NCBI GenBank assembly: GCA_020747065.1
Contig: JAGMVK010000001.1
Span: forward strand, 930,001 to 994,000
Direction of reading: 5' to 3'
From: Cadophora sp. MPI-SDFR-AT-0126
Lineage: Eukaryota > Ascomycota > Leotiomycetes > Helotiales > Ploettnerulaceae
DNA length: 64,000 bases
Every line of letters begins with the position of its first letter. The stretch's first letter is position 1. The position numbers were made by a program, and so were the translations under genes. Below are positions 12,513-22,940 of the stretch, in pieces. The notes beneath the pieces were generated by a model. That model made no database searches and had not been told where the DNA came from. It saw only the letters and a list, made by a program, of their open reading frames with translations.

Positions 12513-13123
12513 AAACTTACCAGTGTGTATGAACTCTTCCGCTTTTGGTGTCCAATTGATTCCCAAATGTGACATTGTATTTCTCCCCCCTTTTTTGAGG
12601 TTTTGAGAAACGCCAAGCGGTGCGAGCTCTTGCACAGCCGACATACTATTTCCCAGCTTTCTACGGAAGTCACTCATTCAAGTCTCGAGGTATCTTCTTG
12701 TTACGATATGATCCTGTATCTGCGACATCACTTGGGCATGAAAACAGGTCATCGTACGTACGTCGGTGGTCATCTATTCTCATATCGAAGAGATCCATCT
12801 TGGGTGGCTATTTAATCAAAAGCTGATCTACCCAAAAGATCCACCAAACCAACGCCATGCTTCCTCATCCTCCACCATCTACCATCATTCTGTGTCTATC
12901 CCAAGCAATATCCAAACAAGAAAGCCCCAAACTCATCCATCCAGGTATGATCGGTGGTTGGGAGGTCGGAACTTTTCTATTGGGGATTAGCTTGAGTCTG
13001 CGTTGAACAGGAAGAAAGATACATACCCAAATACATACCCAAGAGGGGCGACTAAGATGCTCACCAAATCAAAGAAAGGCATGTCGCCAGCAAGATTCTA
13101 CAAAACCAAAGGTCTTTCGGAAA
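12513..13123. other. Convergent 3' intergenic region
   Basis: Spacer between convergent genes ending at 12512 (+) and 13124 (-). Nothing beyond UTR-like sequence is seen. Confidence 0.45.
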
Positions 13124-13876
13124 CTAGCGCATAGAAGGGAGACCAGCAGCACGAGCAGCCGCATGCTATGACATATCAGCTACAACTCGCCACATTACCA
13201 ACAATGAGAAAGGAGAACTTACCCGAGCAACACTACCCATCCTCACATAATCAGCCTCCCTCGCATCAACAACCCAACACCCACAAATCTCCACCACATT
13301 CTCCACATTCACAACACCCCTCAGCTCCGCATGAACCGGCACATGCATAAAATGCATCACAGCACTCCCAATACCATCGAAAGCCGCAAAACACTTCAGA
13401 CACTCTAGGATGTGGTACCGCTTGCTGCCGAGCGGGTACTCGACTAGACAGGTCGATGACTGGACGTTGGCCAGGTGGAGCGGGATGGGGCGGGGAGGTG
13501 GGCGGACGACTGGGGCGGTGCGGATTTGGGAGGTGAAGGCATGGGTTGCTGGGAGGTGGTAGCCTCCTGGGGATGGCTCTGGGTATTTGCTTGTGTGGGT
13601 GGTGGTGGTGCTCTCCCCATCGTTCTCGTCTCGGATGGTGGGGGAGTCGGGGGAGAATGTCTCGCCGTCTGCACCGCGAGGTGGTCCTATGTAGATATCG
13701 TTTGTGAGACGGACGGTGCCTGGTGGGAGGGTAGGGTCTCTTGGTCGGAGAGAGCCAGTGGCGGAGGATGAGGAGGAGGAAGAAGAAGAAGAAGGGGGAG
13801 CATGCGCTGCCGGTGCTGCTCGTTGTTGGCTGCTACCCTGGCCATGGACTGTTATGTACGGGGATTGATATGACAT
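13124..13876 (-). CDS. Uncharacterised protein with poly-Ser tract
   Basis: Predicted 231-aa protein, exons 13223-13876 and 13124-13165; the intron (donor GTAAGT, acceptor ATAG) joins in phase 0. I do not recognise it. The first 130 residues are disordered: Gln/Ala/Pro-rich, with a run of ten serines encoded by a TCC/TCT tract (13764-13795). The C-terminal 90 residues look folded: CLVEYPLGSKRYHILECLKC, a hydrophobic stretch with VMHFMHVPVHAELRG, and EICGCWVVDAREADYV. CxxC and CGC cysteines and several His could bind metal, but this is speculation. An in-frame ATG 57 codons upstream exists; the ATG at 13876 opens the conserved-looking MSYQSPYITV and is preferred. Confidence 0.65.
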
Positions 13877-16229
13877 TATGACGGAGGGAGTTGTCTTGAA
13901 ATTAGTTGTGTGTGAGGCTGTGTTGTGATGCGAGAAGAAATAAGTCATCAAAGAAGTTCTTGACGTTGCTTGAGGACGTTGATTGCAGAAAGAAGGACGT
14001 CCAGAATCCATTCGAGCGAGTGTATATCCTTGAAATATCCTGCGCACAGTCTCTCAATCGACTTGCGGCCGCATTTGTCTTTCACTATCGTGGAGTCTAG
14101 CTCTTTCCACTCGGTGAACAGTTCAGTGAATGGGTTTGAAGGTCGATTGATGGGCTCTTGACAATGAACGTCATTGAAATTACTTTGTTGACTTTTGAAA
14201 GGAGCTTCGCTTAGCGAGAGCGCATTCAAGGCGAGCGGTCGAGACTCGGCTTGATGTACGCTGAAGGGTAGATAAATGATGCGACGGGCTGGGAGTTATT
14301 TTTTATTTATTTATACGATTGGTTGAGAAATCAGGTCATGATTTCACTGCTTTTCTTGCTATCGTGGATATAGGAGATTTGGATGGATAGAATTCAGGCT
14401 TCAGAAATTATCATGTGGGTTTGGCAGCTAGTAAATCTGAAGATCAAATCGTGTTGATACTGTCTTCTTGATTGATTGATAGCTCTCCTTCACCCAAGGT
14501 TGAGAGTCTACATATCTTCGGATATCGGTGACATTACGTGGCATGCTCTTTCAGATGGCACAGGGTTGATGTTGATTTGAGTAGATGAAAGGAAGTAAGC
14601 AGAAGATTGTAGCTATAGCTTATTCTGAATGTACCGAGTCCATGCGAAACCCTCAAACAGGACCAACGCCTGATATCATGCGCTGATGAACGAGTCATAA
14701 TGAATATGAAGCTATTCTATCAGCTCGATGGAAGAGAAATTCCATGTTAGTTAGAAAAGTGTGCTGAACGTGAGACTAAGCTCCTTTAAAGTATCTGTTT
14801 ATCATCCCAATACTAGTTTTCTGCTTCCCAACCTGGAAGTGGAGGCTACTGTAGCAAATTGAACCGCTTTCCTATTATTAGAACAAACTTTGTGACGGCA
14901 GTGGGTGATCAGAAAATCAAGAATTCATGATATCAGCCAAGCTTGGTACCATGCTAGGTGATTTGGCCTACTCGTGGGAATCTCCGCTCCTTCGTGGTGA
15001 AAGGTCCGTGGAGTATTCTGTTTTCAGGCCGAGAATAGACTTCCGATGGGTAGGTTCATCGATTGGCGTGCCCTTTCCGATTCTAAAGACAGTGACATGG
15101 CACGGTGGTGTCGTTTCTGCTCTGGGTAGTGTGTGACTGTCATTCGGACTGGTGTGAGTCGAGTCATCCTATGCATCTGTAAAGGTTGCCACAATGCCAT
15201 CCCTTCTATAGGAATAGGTAGAACGCCAAATTGTGTATCGCAGATCAAGAGCCCAGCGTACGAAGTAGTGCGGTAATTCCAAGCCCCCTAATGCTAACAG
15301 ATATCCTCTCACATATGCTTTCAGTCCAATCAAGTTCAAGGAAGCTTTATCAAAGCCGTAATTAAGGCGCAATTAAGGCGCAATTATGGAAAATCAACGA
15401 CTCAAAAAGATCATACCGAAGTTTTCAGGACTCAGTTGCTCCGAAAGGGGTCCGATGGTTGAAGTTTGACTTAACCAGTCTTATTTATTTGTTGCTACTC
15501 TGCGCAAGGATTTAATCTTTGTGAAGTTCTATGCACTCTTATAGGCATGAAGTACATTTTCTAGTATTAACACAAGACTTTTCACATGTTGGTAATGATG
15601 GGGATTAGCTGCAGCTAGGGCCTGACTTGGGTTCAAACTGTTGCTCAATGACTTTATGATAAAAAAAGTAACGTTGTCAGCTTGAAAGAACTCGTTGGTC
15701 GTAAAGATCGACAGTAAGCATGAAGAGAAAGGTGTTTCTGAGGTACCATAAACGATGTCCACATGTCATGCTGATTTTTGAGACCTGACAGTTCTCAGAC
15801 ACAGCACTGGCAGATCTCAATAGTTACCAAAGACTCAAGTAAAGAAGCCTTACTTCTAGACCCATAAATATGTGTTGACTGGTGACATCCTGTCGCTCTT
15901 GAGGTTTGACATAGTTTGTTGACAATCATGTGACGACTAATCTGTGAAGCGACAAATGCTCGAGCGGTATTGGTTAGGGAACCGAGCCAAAACAGAGGAT
16001 CATCATCATTAACAACACTCAACTAAAAATGGACATTCAGAACCAAACATACTCATTTTCGAGCCTTAAGAACTAGATTGTCTATCCAACTCGAGAGAAA
16101 AGTGATAAGATAGTGTCCTGCGCTAGCTCCTCGGCCTGACTCGGCCTCGCGAAGTCAAAAGGCGCAACTGCCTCCCTCGATCTCTTCCTTCCACCTCGTC
16201 GAGATCAACGTACGAGTACGACTTCGAAG
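13877..16229. other. 2.3-kb region without a recognised gene
   Basis: Only short unrelated ORFs (under 95 codons) occur on both strands. Contents include AT-rich stretches and a direct repeat at 15360-15386. It probably contains the 5' flank of both neighbours, which are divergent. Confidence 0.5.
15360..15386. repeat. 11-bp tandem repeat, about 2.5 copies
   Basis: Unit AATTAAGGCGC occurs at 15360-15370 and 15371-15381, followed by the partial unit AATTA. It lies in a gene-free stretch. Confidence 0.8.
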
Positions 16230-17229
16230 ATGGCTTCCAACAACAATGGCTATGGCCAATTCAATGCCATGACTAATGGCAGAGCCAGTCGACGCGCAGC
16301 CTCGAGCGACTACTCCTCTGATACCTCACTCCTTCTTTCCAACCAGGACTTCAGATCAACTCAGCCAAGCCCAATGTCTGCTCAGCAGTATATGTTTCTC
16401 ACTCGTCAGCCGTCTAACAGTCGAGACGTATCAGATTCCAGCCTGATGAACTCTCCTTTCAGATGGGCTCAACAAGGTCAACCTTCTGGTCGAAACCAGG
16501 ATAGATTCCCCGGCACCAAGCCTCTAACATGAGATCCGTATCAGATCCCATCACATCAATTACCTATACTGGCAACTATCAGCAGGACTCAGTCAATCAT
16601 AGAAACACAGAAGGTCGAGAGGAATATGTTGACACACCTGAGTCGTTGGGATATGGAATGTCGAACATGACTGCAGTGGGAGACCAACCAAACGCAGGTG
16701 CTGTTGGCTTCGATCGATCAAGAGACACATCATTTGGCAATTGGAACAGAGATGCGAACTTTGAGGGCCGTTCTGGAACCAATATTCGCTCTGACTTTGA
16801 TCCACTGTTCTTCCACCGCATCTTGATCTCAAAGTGGCCAAAGAGAAGTGGAAAATTCTACATTTTCAAGTGTTATGAGTGCTCCGACCTTGGGAGACCA
16901 TTTGATAATGCTTCTCGTGCATCGGCCCATTTTCCTTGAAAGCGACATACCTACCATGGCGCGGCAAAGACTCCGGCAGAGAAAGGAGTAGATACATGTG
17001 GTGTTCTAGTCACTGGTAACCCAACACGCCAGGAGATTGATGACCACAATGCACATAAGAATGGGTTGACGAAGGCCAAGGTAAGCCTCAATTCCAGCGT
17101 AGTGGTTCTCGAGATTCAAGCTAATTCATGATTTGTAGGAATGCTGGCACAGTAAGTCATTTCACGATCGAAGTAACACGAGAAGAAATAGAGCTAATTA
17201 TTGATAATACAGAACGCGGTCAGGCTTGA
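16230..17229 (+). pseudogene. C2H2-like protein gene interrupted by an in-frame TGA
   Basis: Exons 16230-16476, 16545-17080, 17139-17151 and 17213-17229 join in phase to a 270-codon reading frame. The first intron (16477-16544) has a weak GTCAAC donor but a good CTAAC branch point and CAG. It also removes an otherwise terminal TGA. The N-terminal two thirds are Ser/Asn/Gln-rich and disordered. The C-terminal part has a zinc-finger-like pattern: YIFKCYECSDLG, then His-rich RHTYHG and a further C/H-containing segment ending ECWHKRGQA. The TGA at 16937-16939 falls between AHFP and KRHTYHG, inside this finger, while the same frame stays open and spliceable for another 56 codons. CGA to TGA would explain it. 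Sequencing error, a null allele or a truncated protein are all possible. Confidence 0.55.
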
Positions 17230-17588
17230 TTCGATGAGGCTAGATTCGGCAGGGACGGATTCGACAGAGACGGACTTAACATGATCGGAAGTCCACGGCC
17301 ATAAATCCAATCATTCAACTCAGATCGACCGAACTTGTAACGCCGAGCTTCGTATCTACAACTTTGGTCTCTTGGCGCCGGGAATGGACGTTCAACAGTC
17401 AAGACTGGCTTCCCCTCTAGGTTTTTCTGGGTTCTGCTGGAGGACGAGCTTTTCCATTGCTCTATTTCATCTCTGGTTTCTTTAGATTTTGGCAGATACC
17501 AGGGATCTTTTTGCTCTTTTTCGCAAATCCTGACTTGCAACCTTTTGGGATTCAGTGGAAACTTTCTTTGGACGTTTTCTACGTACAT
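17220..17588 (-). CDS. Possible small unknown gene (ORF only)
   Basis: A 122-codon ATG ORF with protein-like composition: basic, with segments such as LQVRICEKEQKDPWYLPK and YEARRYKFGRSELNDWIYG. It is tail-to-tail with the preceding + gene and overlaps its last exon by 10 bases. No homology is recognised and no partner exons were found. It may equally be a chance ORF in a 3' UTR. Confidence 0.22.
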   Translation of the reverse strand: MYVENVQRKFPLNPKRLQVRICEKEQKDPWYLPKSKETRDEIEQWKSSSSSRTQKNLEGKPVLTVERPFPAPRDQSCRYEARRYKFGRSELNDWIYGRGLPIMLSPSLSNPSLPNLASSNQA

Positions 17589-18356
17589 ATCAGAGAGCTT
17601 CTAGAGACCGAAGCCTTTAAAATGATTCTCATTTGCCTTTTGGCGTTTTGGTATCGATCGTTGGACATCGATTTCGGCGGAACTCCTCAGCACATTGTCC
17701 TTTGAGAGGGGTTCTTTCCACAGCGATGGCGGATGATATCATTGGAAGCGTTTTCTTACGGTACTTTTTTCGAGAGCATACATTCACGATTGATGGATAC
17801 GAAAAGTGTTTTTTTTTTTCACTCTCTGCAATGGTTTTCTTTCCAGGCGTTCTGCAAGATACCCCTCACACACATTGAATCACGGCATGATTCACTGTAT
17901 TCATCTTGCTACTAAGACTAGATAATAAAAGAACTTCTTGATATGACTTCTGGGATTTTGATGTGATGAAGATGTTGTGGGACGAAATGGTGGTGATTGG
18001 GGATTGTTGGGATGTTTCCAGAGTATGATGGGGGAAGACGTGTGTGTTTGGCTTTGAGATGCCTTGCTGAATCTGGGGGATCCATGAAATGTTTTGGTAG
18101 TGTGACACAGTGTTTGTGTCTCATTTTTTGGAGGCTTCTGCTGATGCCTGGCCATTTCCATATTAATCCAGGCCTTATATGTTGTTGCATTATCGTACTC
18201 GATGACACTGGGGTTTTCTCCCGCATCGGAGCTGGTAATTCAGATATACGAAAAGTGGTGTCTTAAAAAGTCCTCTGCACATTTATTGAGTCAGTATATT
18301 CCCATCTACTCTAGTCTAGCGCCAGTATAAACATATCCGTCTACTCTGTCTCAACT
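17589..18356. other. Gene-free spacer
   Basis: T-rich sequence with many short ORFs. Likely the 3' flank of the thioesterase gene on the minus strand. Nothing else is supported. Confidence 0.4.
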
Positions 18357-20132
18357 CTACAACTTCTCTTTTCCCACCTTCTCCTTCCTCTGCAGCCCCT
18401 CTTCCTCACAAATGTCCTCACTGACCAACCCCATCCTCCTCATCCCCTCAAACCAAAGCAATCTCTGTTTCTGCTCAGTCCTTTCTTCCGAATACCTCAC
18501 CAACCCTTCCTGCCACGAACTCACGATATGCACATCTCTCTCCTTTCCACCTTCGCCCTCTTCCAACTTCCATATCCAACTCTCATGCACGCCCCTCCCG
18601 CTCCCACTCCTCGGCGTCCATGCCTCTTGGACCCACCACTCGCCCTCTTTGACAAGCAAATCTTGGATTGGTACGTGGAACACGACGGAGTGTGATAGGC
18701 TCCCCATTTGTCGGATGGAGTCGCCGGTATCTAAGGCGTTGGTGATGAGGTAAAGGGAGTTGCGATCACTGGCGTAGAGGTGTGCACATGCGTGCAGGTT
18801 GGGAGACGAGAGAGGGATCGAGCCCAGGGGTGCGTAGTAGGTTAGTTGGCGATATGATGACGGGGAGAGGGATGCGTTGAAAGAGGACATATCAACGCGG
18901 TGCATGGTCAGTCCTGGGAAGGTGTTGGGTGATGGGTAGCGGGATGTGGCTCGTCTGGCCCTGGGATGGGAAGTTAGCATTTGTGTGCAAGAATACGGCC
19001 ACGGGTCTTTGGTTGGAAGTTATGACCACAGGAATAAACAACTGGTTTGAAAACATACGTATTGGCATGATCGACTAAACCGTAAACACCCCTCAGAGGT
19101 ACCTTATTTGGAATAAGCTGCCCGAGAAAAGGACAAGGAAAGCAACGGAAATGCCGGCACAAACTTTTGACACCTTACTTGCCAAGATCAACGAGTTCAA
19201 GGTGTAAGCCACTTGACCAGATCTTCCAAATTTCGAGCACGAACCAAAATCACAAGGCATAGCAACTCACCAAGATGAATCAACCCGCGGCATAAACACC
19301 CAACTATCCGGCTTCCTCCTCTCAATAACACTCTTATACCTTTGCCTAATACCAACCTCCATCTGATGGCCCTTGACGTAATTTTCATCCCGCTTGAAGC
19401 TAATCATGGCCGAGAAACATACTTTTCCCAATTCTCCATTCGCATCTCCGATCTCAAATCTCGGGACTTGATCTGGCGACGAAAGGGTGAAATAGGTGGC
19501 AGGCAATGATTTGGGCGAAGGAGAGATCGGTTGCCGTACACTGACTTGGCGTGTACAGTATGAACGGCCCTCGGAGAGATATGAGATGCTGTAGATGTAC
19601 GGCCGGTCGACTAGCCCTGGCAGTGTGAAGAAGCCATGGACATTCTGTTGATTTTGTCAATGAATCGTTCTTTATTGCAGCGGATTAAAAAAAAACCTGT
19701 AAATGATGAAAAGAAACCTAGTAAAAACTGCGATGGGATGAGAAACCAAATCCAAGATGATTATGCTAGTGTTGACTCAACTTGGCTTGACATGAGATTA
19801 AAACAATGCCAAGTCCGAGAAAGGCAATGTGGAAAAAAAAGAACAAGACAAGGTCATCCAAATGCCAAAATTTCGAAATACAAAGGATCAGATAAAATAC
19901 ATACATGTACGACCATCCCCTCCCCAACAGTAAAGCTCGCCGCCCACACACTCTGGGCAAAGACATGTCCCCCATACGCAGAACCTTGGCCAGGATTGAA
20001 CGCCGGTCGAGTAGACATGAATCTTTCGTCTCCTCTCTCTCCATGTTTATTTGGGGGCAAAGATGGCAACGGGACCAGATTCATGAGATCAGTGAAGGGT
20101 AAACGTTCATGATCCTCTTTGATCGTGGCCAT
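18357..20132 (-). CDS. Acyl-CoA thioesterase II (TesB-type, double hotdog)
   Basis: Predicted 401-aa protein, exons 19905-20132, 19271-19644 and 18357-18960. The first hotdog shows RPAFNPGQGSAYGGHVFAQS and NVHGFFTLPG, followed by SEGRSYCTRQVSVRQ and CFSAMISFKRDE. The second shows TMHRVDMSSFN and YYAPLGSIPLSSPNLHACAH, ending SLSHSVVFHVPIQDLLVKEGEWWVQE. Family role: hydrolysis of acyl-CoA, often in peroxisomes or in acyl-CoA pool control. The C-terminus (KVGKEKL) is not a classical PTS1 but loosely resembles one. The second intron (18961-19270, 310 bp) is long for this genome and might hide a short exon; the phase-consistent direct join is preferred. Confidence 0.83.
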
Positions 20133-20938
20133 CTTTCTCTATTGGCAGCCCCACTCTGATGTCCTTTGATAGTCAGGAACACTGGATCGAGCTTCGGATG
20201 AGAGAAGGTTAGGTTGTTTTGGACGAAGTGGGCGGTTGGGAAATGAAGGTTATATTGTAAGTATTTGCATTTGAGAAGAGACTGGCAGCCTGACACTCGT
20301 TGATAGGTTTGATGGTGTTGACGATGTTGTCCACCCAACCCCAGTTGGGGACGACAAGTTCATTGGCAGCACCTCAGCCGAGGCTGGAAAATTTGCCGAG
20401 ATCCCGTGACTTACGTTGCATGACCCAAAATAGGGGTGTTGATGCGGGTTAGCGATAGCGAATCAAAGTCTTCCAAAATCACTTCTCATGGCAGAACACT
20501 TGTTGAGGGGATGAAGCTTTCATTTGTTTGACTGTCTATCTATGCAACAGTTCTCTGCTATACCTCCCCTCCCCGATCCTCGATCCAGCCTTTGCTCAAC
20601 CCACCGCTGTCGCACGTCAGAATGCCCATGCTTACTTGCATGTGTTGCCCTGTGGAGGGATAGAAGAAAAATGCAGAAATACAAAGGGTACTCGAGCGTT
20701 CCTAGCATCGAAGTAATGCCTCCCAAACACCCGGCCATGCAATGGTATATCAGCGCTGCTCATTCTCGCGGTCGCTGTAAAAAAAGATGATGAAAACGCC
20801 AAGTCATGCAGTACACGCGAGCCTCTAGGACTCGACTTTCTTTGGAACCGGAAGAACAGATGCTCCATGCCTTTTCTTTTGACTCCGAAAAATGGTGCCA
20901 ATGCTCAAAAAGATCTAAGGAAATGTATGGCCAGCTGA
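20133..20938. promoter_or_regulatory. Intergenic region upstream of the thioesterase
   Basis: Between the thioesterase start and the cyclin stop, both on the minus strand. Short ORFs only. It should contain the thioesterase promoter and the cyclin 3' UTR. Confidence 0.45.
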
Positions 20939-22940
20939 TCAAGCGTGGAAGTTTGGTTGACGGAGGGCCGGCCATTGATGGGTATGGTGAGAATAATCGG
21001 GAACAATGCCTGACCGATAGTCATTTCTCTTTCCCAAAGGTTGATAGTGCATTTGATCTGTGTTGATCGAGTAATCATGCATTGATGCAGACGGGGGAGG
21101 GTATAAAAGAGTGTTGACATTTCGAACAGGTTTGTATGGCGATGAACGTTGTTGAAGGAAGATCGAAGGGGAAGAGTGCCCGGGAATATGACCGGGGAAG
21201 TTCGCAGAAATTGGTGAAGATCCGTATGAAAGAAGTTCCTGTACAGAATGAGGGCTGTGGCGACGAGAAGGGGTTGAGTATCCGCTAGTAGTGTGACCGT
21301 TAGGAGTGAGCATGGGGACTGGTGTCCAAGACGAAGGTGTAGACGGAGCATAGACTGTTGACATGGCTCGTCCACCCAGGGGAGGCAGGACAGGAGCATT
21401 CTGCGATATCGTAGTGGGGGCACTGTATCCATTGCTCATAGATTGGCTGGTTGAGATTGTCAAGTCGGGAACTGGTAGGCGACGGGCATCTTGCCTCAAT
21501 GGAGGGATGGCCGGGCCATATTGAGCCGGACCTGGTTGAGGTCTCGTGATCCGCTTTGCCACAGGTTCTTCAGGTTCCCCATCGTAGCTTCGCTTTCGAG
21601 TAACTCCTCTGTACTCTGACTCCGGGAGACTCGTGAGTGGCGAAGAAATCGGGGGTAGAGAGTTGTTGGTGGGCCATTGATGACCATTCATGAAAGACGA
21701 AGAAGGTGGTAGGTGTGGGTGCATGGGAGGTGATGTTTGTGTTGAAGGTGGAGATGGCAGATTTGGGTGCAGAGTCATGTATGCCTGGGGAGAAACTTGA
21801 ACTGGGACCTCCGCTGCTCTGTTGCAGTAATTTCGAATATTCCTCAACTTCTCGTGCCACTCCGCCCATTGCTCCTTCGACGCCAAGAGACTGTATCGCA
21901 TGTTGCTCAAGAATTCGACTTCCATTACATGGATTTCTCCAACAGCGATCCCCGAAACCTCTGCCCAAGTTTTGTTCGTGTAGGTGTTATCGTCAAGGAC
22001 TAGAAATAAGTTAGCACTAGCAAGATCTCTTGCGACGGAGAACGTACATTTATTGCCCAACATCAAGGCCACGGTCAACAACCTATACTCGCTTCCACTT
22101 CGGCCCTTGACTGCTGGATTGCTGGTCTTCAGTCGGTATATAAAGAGAAGTGCCAGTATTATGACATTTTCGGTGACTTGTGTGGTCGACAAAATCGTAA
22201 CAACCCATTTTCGGAACCCACTCGATGGTAGTGCCTCTTTTTCCAGTTTCTTCACTGTGGCCGTTGGTGGCAATTCTCTCTCTGCTTTTTGCAGTGTCTC
22301 GGTCGATTCGAACCAGAACAAGCATGTAATCTATGCTCGTTAGCAACGGACAACCATAATCAAAATATCTGTCACATACCTGAGCTGCGAACTCGGCCAA
22401 GCTGCCCCCGATTGGACTGATAGATTTCGGTATCTGCATATTCGGTCGAATAGTCTCAGTCGTACTTTTTCTGCGAGATGGCTCCTCGTGAGATGAATAA
22501 CTCGTTCTCTGGGTAGGTTCGGGGCTTGGCGGCTGAGATTTGTTTGTCAAAGGACCCTGTACCTCCTTCCGCAGAGTCGAAGCTGAAGCAGGAGGCGGTT
22601 GTGTTATTGACATATATTGCCTTGTTTGCTGTGCAGAGGTATTATTGTTGTATGTTCCACCGTAACTGCTTGGGGTGCTCTCCACCGACAGGTATTCAGA
22701 ACTTCTGCCGCCGGCTGGGTAGCCATGGCTACTGAAATTGGTATTTTGGTATGCAGTAGCCATATCGTCGGTAGGGGGTGTTCGAAGTCCTTCTCTGATC
22801 GGTGCCTCGAGGTAGACCGGAGCTAGGTGAGGGAGCGAATGTTCTTGACCGAATTCTTCCCTTCTGTCGATATTGTAGGTTGGGTGCGGTGACGGTAAAA
22901 GGAAATCGAGAAGAGCCGGTCTATCTGCTGTTCGATACAT
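20939..22940 (-). CDS. Pho85-type cyclin (CLG1-like)
   Basis: Predicted 634-aa protein, exons 22380-22940, 22048-22330 and 20939-21999, all joining in phase. The N-terminal 190 residues are disordered. The cyclin box follows: SLAEFAAQITCLFWFEST, then WVVTILSTTQVTENVIILALLFIYRLK, SGSEYRLLTVALMLGNKFLDD and TYTNKTWAEVSGIAVGEIHVMEVEFL. The last matches the Pho80/PCL-family signature. A long Pro/Ser-rich tail of about 290 residues includes a basic patch (KRITRPQPGP). Family role: activating partner of a Pho85-like kinase in nutrient signalling, glycogen and cell-cycle control. It is transcribed away from the 8.9-kb gene-free region, which may hold a very long upstream regulatory region. Confidence 0.88.
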
